NCBI GenBank assembly: GCA_017989135.1
Contig: JAGNQL010000001.1
Coordinates: 1-64,000 of the forward strand
Direction of reading: 5' to 3'
Length of the DNA stretch: 64,000 nucleotides
Origin: Burkholderiales bacterium
GTDB taxonomy: Bacteria; Pseudomonadota; Gammaproteobacteria; Burkholderiales; Casimicrobiaceae
A program made the translations under genes and the position numbers. Of the stretch, positions 28,879 through 38,456 are shown one piece after another. How positions within the stretch are numbered: position 1 is the first letter of the stretch; each line of letters opens with the position of its first letter. Below the pieces are notes generated by a model. The model searched no databases. It saw only the letters and a list, made by a program, of their open reading frames with translations, and was not told the DNA's origin.

Positions 28879-31689
28879 TCAATGCGCCTCATCCCAATTA
28901 AGTCCGACGCCAACTTCCGCGACCAACGGCACACGCAATTGCGCGACGCTGGTCATCTTCGCGGCGAGCGTTGGTTTCACGATGTCAAGCTCGCTTTCAG
29001 GCACTTCGAGCACTAACTCATCGTGCACTTGCATGATGAGTTTGCTCTTGAGGCCGGACGCGCCGAGCCATGCATCGACCGCGATCATCGCGAGTTTGAT
29101 GAGATCCGCTGCCGTGCCTTGCATCGGCGCGTTGATCGCGGCGCGCTCTGCGCCCGCACGGCGCGGCCCGTTGCCGCCGTTGATGTCGGTAAGTGTGAGG
29201 CGGCGGCCGAACACCGTTTCGACGTAACCATTGGCGCGCGCCGATTCACGTGTTTGTTGCATGTACTCGGCGACGCCGGGATAGCGCGCGAAATATTTGT
29301 CGATGAATTGCTGCGCGGCGTTTCGCTCAATGCCAAGCTGTGACGCCAGGCCAAACGCGCCCATGCCGTAGATCAGACCGAAATTCACGGCCTTTGTGTA
29401 GCGACGCTGCTCACTCGTAATGTCCTCAATCGGGATGCCGAAAATATCGGCGGCCGTGGCCTTGTGAATATCGAGGCCTTTGGCGAAGGCGTCCAAGAGC
29501 GACGCATCTTGCGAGATGTGCGCCATGATCCGAAGCTCGATCTGCGAATAGTCGGCGGAGACGATGCGGCTTCCCGGCGGCGCGATGAATGCCTTGCGAA
29601 TTTCGCGGCCCTGCGGCGTGCGCACAGGGATGTTTTGCAGATTCGGATCGTTGCTCGACAAACGGCCGGTGATCGCCGTGGCTTGGCCGTAATTCGTATG
29701 CACGCGACCGGTGGTTGCGTTCACCATGCGCGGCAGTTTATCGGTGTAAGTGCTCTTTAATTTCGAGAGCGAACGGTGCTCCAATAACAGCTTCGGAAGT
29801 GGGTAGTCTTCCGCGAGTTCAGTGAGTACTTCTTCGTCGGTCGACGGCTGACCTGTCGCGGTTTTGCGCTTGACGGGAATCCCGAGTTTGCCAAACAAAA
29901 TTTCGCCGAGCTGTTTCGGTGATCCGAGGTTAAACGGCTGCCCGGCGAGCTCGTACGCCTTCTGCTCCAGGGCGTTGATCTGCAGGCCCAGCTCGTGCGA
30001 CTGGCGACCCAACAGCGCCGCGTTGACGAGCACGCCGTTGCGCTCGATGCGCACCAGCACTTCGCGCGTTGGAAGTTCCAGTGACTCGTAAACGTATTTG
30101 AGCTTTTCGTCGGCGGCTACATAAGGGTAAATTGCCTGGTGCAAACGCAGCGTGACGTCGGAGTCTTCCGCGCTGTACTCGCTCGCGCGTTCGATGTCCA
30201 CTTCGTCGAAGCCAATTTGCTTCGCGCCTTTGCCGGCGACGTCCTCAAACTTGATTGTCTTTTCGTCGAGGAATCGAAGCGCCATCGAATCCATGTCGTG
30301 CGGTTTGTGGCTCTCCAACACATAGTCTTCCAGCAACGTGTCGTGCGCGATACCACGCACTTGGATGCCGTGGTTCAACAGCACGTGCTCATCGTACTTA
30401 GCGTTTTGCGCAAGCTTGTTTTTCGACGCGTCTTCAAACCACGGCTTGAGCTTCGCGAGCGTATCGGCGAGCGGCAACTGCTCGGGCACGCCAGGATAGC
30501 GATGCGTCAGCGGAATGTAGACCGCTTCAAACGGCGTCCACGCAAACGACAAGCCAACGATTTGCGCGAGCATTGGTTCTAGCGACGTGGTTTCAGTGTC
30601 GAAGCAGGTGAGTTCGGAGGCGTTGATGGCGGTGACAACGGCGTCGAGTTCTTCGTTGGTGAAGATGGTTTTGTAGTGGCGCGGTTTCTTTTCTGCCGCA
30701 ACTACTGTCGCGAATGCTGTGACCGCTGGGGCAGATGCGGAAGATGGGGCTGAAGCATTCGGCGTGGCGGCGCCCAGCAAATCGGCCTGTTGCGGCGCCG
30801 CACCCTTGAGGTCACTTGCGGGAGTGGAATTAGCACCGCGCAACTCATTGGCAAATCCTTTGAATTCGAATCGCTCAAAAAACGCTAGCAGTGTTGCCGT
30901 TTCCGATGCAGTAACGGCCAAACCGTCTGGCGCAAACGGCAATGTCAAATCGCATTTCACGGTGAGCAGTTGTTTGCCCTTAGGCAACCACTCAAGCGCG
31001 TTTCGCAGGTTCTCACCAACGACGCCCGTGATCTTCGCGGCGTCGGCGACGATGGCGTCCAACGTGCCGTATTCGGTGAGCCACTTTACGGCGGTCTTAG
31101 GTCCGACTTTCGGCACGCCCGGGACGTTGTCGACGGTGTCGCCGATCAGCGTGAGGTAATCGAGAATCTGCGTCGGCAACACGCCGAATTTAGCCTGCAC
31201 GCCGGGGATGTCGAGCAGTTCGTTCGACATCGTGTTCTTAAGCGTGATGTGCTCGCTAACGAGCTGCGCCAAATCTTTGTCGCCCGTGGAAATCACACAT
31301 TCAATGTTCGCGGCTTCAGCTTGCCGCGCCAGCGTGCCAATCACGTCGTCGGCTTCGACACCTGTTTCCATGATGAGCGGCCAGCCGTGAGCCTTGATGA
31401 TTTCATGCAGCGGCGCGATTTGCGGGCGCATGTCGTCGGGCATCGGCGAGCGATTCGCCTTGTATTCCGGGTACCAGTCGTCGCGAAAGGTTTTGCCCGG
31501 CGCGTCGAAGACGACGGCGAAGTAATCGGGCTTCTCTTTGTCGACGAGCAGTCGCAGCATTGAGAGCACGCCGCGAATCGCGCCCGTGGGCTCGCCGGCC
31601 TTGGTGCGCAGGTCTGGCAGGCCGTGAAAGGCTCGGTAGAGATATGATGAGCCGTCAACCAGAACGAGCTTTTTACGAGATTCCGACAT
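28879..31689 (-). CDS. polA: DNA polymerase I
   Basis: Repair and Okazaki-fragment polymerase of 936 residues with all three activities. The 5' nuclease domain opens with KLVLVDGSSYLYRAFHGLPDL and carries GVEADDVIGTLA and STGDKDLAQLV. The 3'-5' exonuclease has TCFDTETTSLEPM with the metal-binding Asp and Glu. The polymerase has motif A VSADYSQIELRIMAHIS, motif B RRYTKAVNFGLIYGMG and motif C MQVHDELVLEVPE. A low-complexity Ala-rich linker lies between the first two domains (about residues 285-325). Its ATG shares CATG with the ATG of the divergent gene at 31688. Confidence 0.98.
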   Translation of the reverse strand: MSESRKKLVLVDGSSYLYRAFHGLPDLRTKAGEPTGAIRGVLSMLRLLVDKEKPDYFAVVFDAPGKTFRDDWYPEYKANRSPMPDDMRPQIAPLHEIIKAHGWPLIMETGVEADDVIGTLARQAEAANIECVISTGDKDLAQLVSEHITLKNTMSNELLDIPGVQAKFGVLPTQILDYLTLIGDTVDNVPGVPKVGPKTAVKWLTEYGTLDAIVADAAKITGVVGENLRNALEWLPKGKQLLTVKCDLTLPFAPDGLAVTASETATLLAFFERFEFKGFANELRGANSTPASDLKGAAPQQADLLGAATPNASAPSSASAPAVTAFATVVAAEKKPRHYKTIFTNEELDAVVTAINASELTCFDTETTSLEPMLAQIVGLSFAWTPFEAVYIPLTHRYPGVPEQLPLADTLAKLKPWFEDASKNKLAQNAKYDEHVLLNHGIQVRGIAHDTLLEDYVLESHKPHDMDSMALRFLDEKTIKFEDVAGKGAKQIGFDEVDIERASEYSAEDSDVTLRLHQAIYPYVAADEKLKYVYESLELPTREVLVRIERNGVLVNAALLGRQSHELGLQINALEQKAYELAGQPFNLGSPKQLGEILFGKLGIPVKRKTATGQPSTDEEVLTELAEDYPLPKLLLEHRSLSKLKSTYTDKLPRMVNATTGRVHTNYGQATAITGRLSSNDPNLQNIPVRTPQGREIRKAFIAPPGSRIVSADYSQIELRIMAHISQDASLLDAFAKGLDIHKATAADIFGIPIEDITSEQRRYTKAVNFGLIYGMGAFGLASQLGIERNAAQQFIDKYFARYPGVAEYMQQTRESARANGYVETVFGRRLTLTDINGGNGPRRAGAERAAINAPMQGTAADLIKLAMIAVDAWLGASGLKSKLIMQVHDELVLEVPESELDIVKPTLAAKMTSVAQLRVPLVAEVGVGLNWDEAH

Positions 31690-32431
31690 GACTGTTCACA
31701 ATGAGAGCACCAAGGCAAAAATTGAGCACCTGAAAAGTGCGATGAGCGCGACCGATTTGACGCCTGGGCAAGAGGCGTGGCGAGCGTTACAGATTATGTC
31801 GGAGTTCGTCTACGCGACGGAAAAACTTCGCCCGGTCAAACCGGCGGTGTCCATCTTCGGCTCGGCGCGCATCCAGGCCGATAACCCGTGGTACGACCGC
31901 ACCGTTGCGATCGCGCGCTTGCTGTCGGACTCCGGCTTCAGCGTGATCTCCGGCGGCGGGCCGGGCATCATGGAAGCGGCCAACGTCGGAGCGTTTGCGG
32001 GGAAGAGCCTTTCTATCGGCCTCAACATCCAGTTGCCGCACGAGCAACATGGCAACCCGTTTCAGGACATGGGGATTTCGTTCAAGTATTTTTTCAATCG
32101 CAAGCTCGCGTTCGTGCGCTCGTCTGCCGCGCTCGTATGCATGCCCGGCGGCTTTGGCACGTTGGACGAATTGACCGAGGCATTGACGCTTATTCAAACC
32201 GGCAAGGCGCGCCGCATGCCGATCATCCTCGTCGGCAAAGAATTCTGGGGCGGGATGCACGACTGGATGCGCTCCACGCTCCTGCGCGATAAATTGATCT
32301 CACCCGGCGACATCGAACTCATGCAGATTCTCGAAGAGCCACAAGAGATCGTCGACGTGATTTTCGATTCATACGAACGCGAAGGCATCGCGCCAACGAA
32401 GCAGCAGCGGCAGCAAATACTGGCTCTATAA
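31688..32431 (+). CDS. LOG family protein (TIGR00730, cytokinin riboside 5'-monophosphate phosphoribohydrolase-like)
   Basis: A 247-residue Rossmann-fold protein. The family motif PGGFGTLDELTEALTLIQ is present, as are VSIFGSARI and ISGGGPGIMEAANVGAF near the nucleotide site. Characterised relatives hydrolyse AMP or cytokinin ribotides to base and ribose 5-phosphate, and others are general nucleotide salvage enzymes. The ATG at 31688 overlaps the polA ATG on the other strand; Met19 (31742) is an alternative start that would separate the genes. Ends just before the half repeat at 32449. Confidence 0.9.
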   Translation: MTVHNESTKAKIEHLKSAMSATDLTPGQEAWRALQIMSEFVYATEKLRPVKPAVSIFGSARIQADNPWYDRTVAIARLLSDSGFSVISGGGPGIMEAANVGAFAGKSLSIGLNIQLPHEQHGNPFQDMGISFKYFFNRKLAFVRSSAALVCMPGGFGTLDELTEALTLIQTGKARRMPIILVGKEFWGGMHDWMRSTLLRDKLISPGDIELMQILEEPQEIVDVIFDSYEREGIAPTKQQRQQILAL

Positions 32432-32448
32432 ATTTCCGCATTCTGATA

Positions 32449-32520
32449 ACAGCTTTTGTGCTTGAGCGACCGCCAGGCGGTCGTTACAGGCGGTTTTTTG
32501 TACAAGTCGATTAAGTTGCC
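32449..32520. repeat. Half copy of the 120-bp palindromic repeat
   Basis: One arm and the centre only: ACAGCTTTTGTGCTTGAG, then a perfect sub-hairpin CGACCGCC-A-GGCGGTCG, TTACAGGC, a T run and AAGTCGATTAA. The second arm is missing. The rest of the 258-base gap before the next ATG shows no gene. Confidence 0.75.
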
Positions 32521-32689
32521 TGAATATATGGACGCGGGCCCCTCGCGTAGACGTAGACCGCGCGCAAGCTTGGTGTCGTGTTCGCTTGAAAAAGACTTGT
32601 TGTGACCAGCCGACGAATTCCTCAGTTAATTCCTAGGCAAATTCGGTTCATCTGGATATGCTTTGCTTTTTGGTACGTCTCAAAAAGCA

Positions 32690-35600
32690 ATGAACAATTT
32701 TTTCGGGGGTAACGCCGCTTCTCGGCGTTGGATGGTTGCGCTCTTCGGCGTCAGTGCCCTAGCGTTTTTTCTCGTAACAACGCCGGCCGCAGCGCAGACC
32801 AGTCCGGAGTCTAAAGGCGCAGCGCGGTCATCGGTCGCGGTCAATTTTGGCGAATCATTCGCCGTTCGCGACTTGCCGCCGGTAAAAATGGGTTTCTCGA
32901 AGAAGCGCCTCGCGACCGATCCGTACTACGAAGAAAAGAACGCGAGTAACAAAAAACCTATCCGTACTTACGACGTAAACGCCATTGCAACGCCCGATGC
33001 GGCGCTATGGTCGGAGAGTGTGGCGCGATACGGTCGCGTTCCGAGCGCACCCGCCGGTCCGTCGGTGCAGTTCGACGGCATTTCTAGCGCCGACACGGTC
33101 ACGCTCGGTCAAGGCTATTTGCCCCCGGACACGACGGGTGCCGTTGGTCCGACGCAATACGTACAGGCGGTCAATTCCGCATTTCGCGTGTGGGACAGAG
33201 CGGGCAATCCGCTGACTGCGCCCGCAACGTTGAGCGCATTGTTCGCGACGCTGCCCGGCGCATGCGCCACGACCAATGACGGCGACCCCATCGTGCTCTA
33301 CGACCAACTCGCTGATCGTTGGCTCATCAGCCAGTTTTGCACATTGGCTGACCCGAACAATCACCAATTGATTGCGATTTCCAAGACAGGTGACGCGACA
33401 GGCGCGTATTACCTCTACGACTTCGCAATGCCGAACAATAAGTTCAACGACTACCCGCATTTCGGCATGTGGCCAGACGGCTACTACATGACCGACAACC
33501 AGTTCAACCAAGCGGGCACCGCGTTTCAGGGCGCAGGTGCTTTTGCGTTTAACCGCGCCAAAATGCTTGCGGGCGATCCGACGGCCAACTTCGTCTATTT
33601 CGACATGGATACGATTGTCCCCGGTGCAGGTGGCGTGCTGCCTGCGAGCGTCGACGGCTTCACGCCTCCTCCTGCGGGCGCGCCTGCACCGTTCGCCTAC
33701 TTCGAGGCCAACGAATACGGCGATCCCGGTGATCGGCTTCGCATCTTCGATTTTCATGCTGATTTCACGACACCAGCAAACTCCACGTTTACGGAGCGCG
33801 TCGGTAGTCCCTTAACTGTGGCCGCTTTTGATCCGCGGGAGATCCCTTCCGGCTCACGCAACATCGTTCCGCAGCCGGGGCAGGCAGCCAGCCGCTGGCT
33901 TGATGTCATTAGCGATCGGTTGATGTATCGGCTGGCCTATCGAAATCTGGGCACAAGCGAAACGCTAATCGCCAATCATTCGGTCAATGCGGCTACCGCA
34001 CCAGCGTTCCGAGCTGGTGTGCGCTTCTATCAACTTTCTCGAGCATCTGCCGCCGCACCGTTCACCATCACGGAGCAACAGACGTTTGATAACGGCGTCG
34101 CTGACACCGAACATCGTTGGATGGCAAGCGCTGCGATTAACCACCAAGGCGACATTGCTGTTGGGTACAGCGTATCGAGCGCGACAGTCTCGCCGTCAAT
34201 TAGGTACGCCGCAAAGTTTGGCACCGATGCGCCCGGCAGCGGACTTGCGCAAGGCGAACAAACCATTCAAGTGGGGGCGGGGCAACAGACCAGCACGTCA
34301 GGCCGCTGGGGCGACTACAGCCAAATGTCGATTGATCCGGTGGACGATTGCACGTTCTGGTACACGCAGGAATACTATGCGGCGACAAGTGGCGGCGGCT
34401 GGCGCACCCACATCGCAAAATTTGCCCCGCGAGCCTGTGCGACGTCGCCACGCGGCACCATCAGCGGCACGATCACCAACTGCGCCTCGGGGCTGCCCGC
34501 CGCGAACGTCACTGTCTCGACTGCCGTCGGCGGCTATTCGCGCGGAACCATTGTCGACGGCACCTACAGCATGACTGTGGTGCCAGGCACCTACACAGTT
34601 TCGGCGCAATCGCCAAGCTACGGTACGACCGCGACTTCGCCGACGCTCACCGTTACTAACGGTGGGACGGCCACGTTTAACGGCTGCCTCGTCGGCGTGC
34701 CTGTAATCCAAGCGGTCGCGTCCGCGACCGTCATTGCGGAAAATGCGGTGCTTCTTAACAACGCACCTGATCCCGGCGAAACCTTGACGCTATCCGTGCC
34801 TCTGCGAAACATTGGTACCGGCGACACAACCAGTCTGGTCGCGGCAATGCAAGTCTCAGGGGGCGTGACAGCGCCATCTGCGCCTCAAAATTACGGAACA
34901 GTGGTGGCTGGTGGAGCGACAGTTTCGCGCCCCTTCACCTTCACTGCGAGTGGCGCATGCGGCGCGAACATCACCCCCACACTCGGTCTTCAAGACGGGG
35001 CCACGAATCTCGGGACAATCGCCTACGCGCTTCGCCTCGGCACAGTCAACGGCGTCACGTTTGCCAACCCTGCGGCCATCACTATCCCGAGTTTGGGGGC
35101 GGCATCACTTTACCCGTCAACAATTAACGTTTCTGGATTTACCGGTACGGTGGGCAAGATTACGGTTAAGTTGAAAGGGTTTAGTCACACCTATCCGCGC
35201 GACGTGGACATGCTCTTGGTGAGCCCTACCGGACAAAAGCTCATCATCCTCTCCGACGTCGGCGCTACGTCGGTCGCGGCGGTGAACGCGACCATTACTC
35301 TGGACGACGCAGCCGCCAATCTGTTACCGACGACGACCGGAATCGTGTCTGGCGCATTCAAGCCCACTAACGTTGGAGCCTCAGATCCGTTTGCTGGCGC
35401 GCCCGCCGCGCCCTATGCAAACGCCGCCCCCGGTGGGGCAGCCACGATGCTCGGAACCTTCGGCACAACGCCCACCGATGTGAACGGTGCATGGAGCCTC
35501 TATGTGCTCGACGACGAAGCGGGCGACCAGGGCACCATAAACGGCGGTTGGGAAATCAGCATTACTCGAATTCCGGCGGACCTGTGCGCCATCCCGCGTG

Positions 35601-35956
35601 CGCTTGATGTGGATCTCAACGGTGCGTACGAAGCGCCATTCGATGGCCAGATGATTGTCCGCTACTTGCTTGGCGTTCGCGGCGCCGCGCTCACGGTCAG
35701 CTCCATTGGTGCGACGCCCACGCGCTCAGATCCAAACGTGGTTTTGACGCATCTTGACAACATTCGTCCGCTGCTTGACGTGGACGGCAATGGTCAAGTC
35801 GATCCGTTCACCGACGGTCTCATGATCCTACGCTTCATGCTGGGCATGAACGGCGCGGCTATGACGCAGGGCGCGATAGGCAGCAGTCCTACGCGAACCG
35901 TGTCGGAGATGACGACCTACATGCAAAACATCACGCCGGTCACGCCTGCACCTTAG
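32690..35956 (+). CDS. Large secreted protein with P-domain-like module and calcium-binding repeats
   Basis: About 1088 residues from the ATG at 32690 (the frame opens at a TTG, 32663). A clear signal peptide (MVALFGVSALAFFLVTTPAAAQT) directs export. Residues about 100-570 form an unrecognised, probably beta-propeller-like domain (QFDGISSADTVTLGQGYLPPD, DRWLISQFC). Next comes a carboxypeptidase-regulatory-like beta domain (GTISGTITNCASGLPAANVTVS) and a proprotein-convertase P-domain-like module (GFSHTYPRDVDMLLVSPTGQ). Two C-terminal repeats of about 56 residues have EF-hand/dockerin-like loops (DVDLNGAYEAPFDGQMIVRY and DVDGNGQVDPFTDGLMILRF). No catalytic residues are recognisable. It is probably an extracellular structural or binding protein. 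Confidence 0.82.
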   Translation: MNNFFGGNAASRRWMVALFGVSALAFFLVTTPAAAQTSPESKGAARSSVAVNFGESFAVRDLPPVKMGFSKKRLATDPYYEEKNASNKKPIRTYDVNAIATPDAALWSESVARYGRVPSAPAGPSVQFDGISSADTVTLGQGYLPPDTTGAVGPTQYVQAVNSAFRVWDRAGNPLTAPATLSALFATLPGACATTNDGDPIVLYDQLADRWLISQFCTLADPNNHQLIAISKTGDATGAYYLYDFAMPNNKFNDYPHFGMWPDGYYMTDNQFNQAGTAFQGAGAFAFNRAKMLAGDPTANFVYFDMDTIVPGAGGVLPASVDGFTPPPAGAPAPFAYFEANEYGDPGDRLRIFDFHADFTTPANSTFTERVGSPLTVAAFDPREIPSGSRNIVPQPGQAASRWLDVISDRLMYRLAYRNLGTSETLIANHSVNAATAPAFRAGVRFYQLSRASAAAPFTITEQQTFDNGVADTEHRWMASAAINHQGDIAVGYSVSSATVSPSIRYAAKFGTDAPGSGLAQGEQTIQVGAGQQTSTSGRWGDYSQMSIDPVDDCTFWYTQEYYAATSGGGWRTHIAKFAPRACATSPRGTISGTITNCASGLPAANVTVSTAVGGYSRGTIVDGTYSMTVVPGTYTVSAQSPSYGTTATSPTLTVTNGGTATFNGCLVGVPVIQAVASATVIAENAVLLNNAPDPGETLTLSVPLRNIGTGDTTSLVAAMQVSGGVTAPSAPQNYGTVVAGGATVSRPFTFTASGACGANITPTLGLQDGATNLGTIAYALRLGTVNGVTFANPAAITIPSLGAASLYPSTINVSGFTGTVGKITVKLKGFSHTYPRDVDMLLVSPTGQKLIILSDVGATSVAAVNATITLDDAAANLLPTTTGIVSGAFKPTNVGASDPFAGAPAAPYANAAPGGAATMLGTFGTTPTDVNGAWSLYVLDDEAGDQGTINGGWEISITRIPADLCAIPRALDVDLNGAYEAPFDGQMIVRYLLGVRGAALTVSSIGATPTRSDPNVVLTHLDNIRPLLDVDGNGQVDPFTDGLMILRFMLGMNGAAMTQGAIGSSPTRTVSEMTTYMQNITPVTPAP

Positions 35957-35971
35957 CGTCGCGGGCGTTTG

Positions 35972-35995
35972 ATACCGCGCCAAACGGCGCGGTAT
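35972..35995. terminator. Perfect hairpin after the secreted-protein gene
   Basis: ATACCGCGCC pairs fully with GGCGCGGTAT around AAAC, 16 bases past the stop. There is no T run, so it may protect the 3' end or aid termination. Confidence 0.45.
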
Positions 35996-36102
35996 GGCCT
36001 GCGGGCTGTGGTTTAGTGTTCTACTCGTTTGCGAGGTGAAACGTCCTCGCGATGGTCAAGGGTTGCCTTCGCGCAGCTGGAAATGCGACACTGCTCGTAC
36101 CT

Positions 36103-36834
36103 ATGATGAATGACAGGGCCAACGACATTACGCTCGCGCGCGAGCTTGCGAATGAAGCGGGTGCCTTGTTGGTCGCGCTGCGCGGTGCGAATTCCTACCA
36201 AGGCACGGCGCTGGGCGACGTGGGTGACGCGCGCGCCAACGAATTTTTGTTGACACGTTTGGCTGCGCTGCGTCCGAACGATGCCGTCCTTTCCGAAGAA
36301 TCAGCCGATGATCGCTCGCGGCTCAACGCTGAACGCGTGTGGATCATCGATCCGCTCGACGGCACTCGCGAATACCGGGAAGGGCGCGACGATTGGGCCG
36401 TCCATGTTGCGCTCATTTCACGCGGCGCGGTGATCGCTGCGGCGGTGTCTCAGCCGTCACGCGGCGATGTGTTCGATTCATTGCCCGCTTCGTTGCCGGA
36501 GGTGCAACAGCGCAAGATCGTCATCAGTCGTTCGCGCCCGCCGAAGTTCGCAGCGGGCATCGCGGAGGCCCTGAACGCGGAGCTTCTGACGATGGGCTCC
36601 GCAGGCGCGAAGGCGCTCGCCGTTGTGCGTGGTGAGGCGATTGCGTATGTGCACGAAGGCGGCCTCAATGAATGGGACGCTGCCGCGCCGGCGGGCGTTG
36701 CCCTCGCGCATGGGTTGCACGTGTGCGATTTGCGCGGCCAGCCGATTGTCTTCAATCAGTTTGATGTGGTGCTACACGGCGGATTTATCGTCTGCCGCCC
36801 TGAGTGCGTCGCGACGATTCTTGGCCGCAAGTAG
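36103..36834 (+). CDS. CysQ/inositol-monophosphatase family phosphatase
   Basis: Magnesium-dependent phosphatase of about 243 residues from the ATG at 36103; the frame opens at another ATG, 36052. The metal-binding motifs are DAVLSEESADD, WIIDPLDGTREY and LNEWDAAAPAGVALAHG, the order seen in CysQ (3'(2'),5'-bisphosphate nucleotidase) and IMPase. The ARELANEAGALLVALR opening is typical. CysQ removes PAP made during sulfate assimilation; which substrate applies here is not certain. It ends 30 bases from the convergent ferredoxin gene. Confidence 0.85.
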   Translation: MMNDRANDITLARELANEAGALLVALRGANSYQGTALGDVGDARANEFLLTRLAALRPNDAVLSEESADDRSRLNAERVWIIDPLDGTREYREGRDDWAVHVALISRGAVIAAAVSQPSRGDVFDSLPASLPEVQQRKIVISRSRPPKFAAGIAEALNAELLTMGSAGAKALAVVRGEAIAYVHEGGLNEWDAAAPAGVALAHGLHVCDLRGQPIVFNQFDVVLHGGFIVCRPECVATILGRK

Positions 36835-36864
36835 CCTCTAATCCGCGTCGCTGCAACGCGCCAG

Positions 36865-37173
36865 CTAAATCCGGAGCCGCTCTACCACGCGCCCGGCCTG
36901 CAAATGTTCGCTGATGATCTCGTCCACGTCGGCTTCCGTTTCGTAGTGATACCAAATTTCCTCTGGATACACGACCATCACCGGTCCTTCGTCGCAACGA
37001 TCTAAGCACCCCGCGTTGTTGACACGCACGTGGCCTTGTCCAGCGAGGCCCAAACCTTTGACTTTTTTCTTCGCGTAATCGCGAAGGTCGCCCGCGCAGC
37101 GCTCGCCACACGAAGGGCGACCATCGTCGCGCTCATTGGTACAAAAAAATACGTGGTGCTTGTAGTAACTCAT
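36865..37173 (-). CDS. Thioredoxin-like [2Fe-2S] ferredoxin
   Basis: About 102 residues from the ATG at 37171-37173, which has AGCAGG upstream; longer starts (TTG 37212, ATG 37194) are less convincing. The protein starts YYKHHVFFCTN and has CGERC further on and GCLDRCDEGPVMVVYPE, giving the four to five cysteines expected of the Shethna-type thioredoxin-fold ferredoxins. ERDDGRPSCGE and the C-terminal EEIWYHYETEADVDEIISEHL match the family seen beside many betaproteobacterial genes. The redox partner is unknown. It is divergent from the CoA-transferase gene, 41 bases away. Confidence 0.88.
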   Translation of the reverse strand: MSYYKHHVFFCTNERDDGRPSCGERCAGDLRDYAKKKVKGLGLAGQGHVRVNNAGCLDRCDEGPVMVVYPEEIWYHYETEADVDEIISEHLQAGRVVERLRI

Positions 37174-37214
37174 AATTGCCTGCTTCAAACTCATTCGCTT
37201 CAACAGTGTCAATT

Positions 37215-38456
37215 ATGTCCGGCTCGCTCTCTCACCTCCGTGTTCTTGACCTCACGCGCGTGCTCGCAGGGCCGTGGTGCACACAAACGCTGGGCGATTT
37301 GGGCGCGGATGTGATCAAGGTTGAGCGCCCCGATACCGGCGACGACACCCGCGCCTGGGGGCCATCGTGGCTCGTTGATGGCGAAGGCAAGGAGACCACG
37401 GACTCGGCGTATTTCTCAAGTTGCAACCGCAACAAACGCTCGCTCACGGTCGATATTTCTAAACCCGAAGGGCAAGCACTGCTGCGTGAACTCGCGACGA
37501 AGTGCGACATCCTTGTCGAAAACTACAAGCTTGGCGACCTCAAGCGCTACGGCCTTGACTACGCCTCCCTCACGGCGATCAATCCCAAACTCGTTTACTG
37601 CTCGATCACAGCCTACGGTCAAGACGGCCCCTACGCTCATCGCCCAGGCTACGATTTGCTCTGCCAAGCCGAGGGCGGCCTCATGGCGATCAACGGCCAC
37701 GCCGACGTCGACAAAGGCGGCCCCGGTGGCGGTCCCGTGAAGGTCGTCATCGCGGTGACTGACGTGCTCTCGGGCCTCAACGCCACCATCGCCATCCTCG
37801 CCGCAGTCGAAGCGCGCCACGTCACGGGCAAAGGCCAGCACATCGACATCGCGCTTCTGGACACCATTGTGCAGTTTGGCGCGAATCAAATCGCCACCTA
37901 CTTCATCACCGGCAAACAGCCGCAGCGCGTCGGAAACGCGCACGTGAACCTCGCGCCGTACCAATCCTTCAAAACCGCTGACGGCTACATGATCGTCGGC
38001 GCAGGTAACGACGGCCAGTGGCGCAAACTCTGCGAAGCGATGGGCGCGGGAGAGATGGCTTTTCGCCCTGAATATCTGGAGATGAAAGATCGCAACGCCC
38101 ATCGGCCGCAGCTCGTAAAGGACATGGAAGCGATCCTCACGCAGCACCCGACGCAACATTGGCTCGACACCTTCGCGAGCCTCGGCATTCCGCACGCGCC
38201 GATCAACACGTACGATCAAGTGTTCGCGCATCCACAAGTGCGGCATCGCGGACTGCGCTTCAGCCTAGATCGCCCGGACGACCAAGGGGGCGGTCGCGTA
38301 GAGATGGTGCAGAGCCCGATTCGCATGAGCGACACGCCGGTGACGTATCGGCATGCGCCGCCCGTGAAAGGCTCAGCCACTGAAGCGGTGTTGATGGAGG
38401 TGTTGGGGCGAAGCGCAGAGGATGTGCAGGGGTTGAGGGAAAAAGGCGTGGTGTAG
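37215..38456 (+). CDS. CaiB/BaiF family CoA-transferase
   Basis: Class III CoA-transferase of about 413 residues from the ATG at 37215. HLRVLDLTRVLAGPWCTQTLGDLGADVIKVERP is the family N-terminus, and YCSITAYGQDGPYAHRPGYDLLCQAEGGL holds the catalytic Asp region (GYDLL). VNLAPYQSFKTADGYMIVGAGNDGQW follows. It resembles the glutarate or dicarboxylate CoA-transferases found near glutaryl-CoA dehydrogenase genes, but no such partner is in the window. It differs clearly from the copy at 5021, so it is not a recent duplicate. Confidence 0.9.
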   Translation: MSGSLSHLRVLDLTRVLAGPWCTQTLGDLGADVIKVERPDTGDDTRAWGPSWLVDGEGKETTDSAYFSSCNRNKRSLTVDISKPEGQALLRELATKCDILVENYKLGDLKRYGLDYASLTAINPKLVYCSITAYGQDGPYAHRPGYDLLCQAEGGLMAINGHADVDKGGPGGGPVKVVIAVTDVLSGLNATIAILAAVEARHVTGKGQHIDIALLDTIVQFGANQIATYFITGKQPQRVGNAHVNLAPYQSFKTADGYMIVGAGNDGQWRKLCEAMGAGEMAFRPEYLEMKDRNAHRPQLVKDMEAILTQHPTQHWLDTFASLGIPHAPINTYDQVFAHPQVRHRGLRFSLDRPDDQGGGRVEMVQSPIRMSDTPVTYRHAPPVKGSATEAVLMEVLGRSAEDVQGLREKGVV

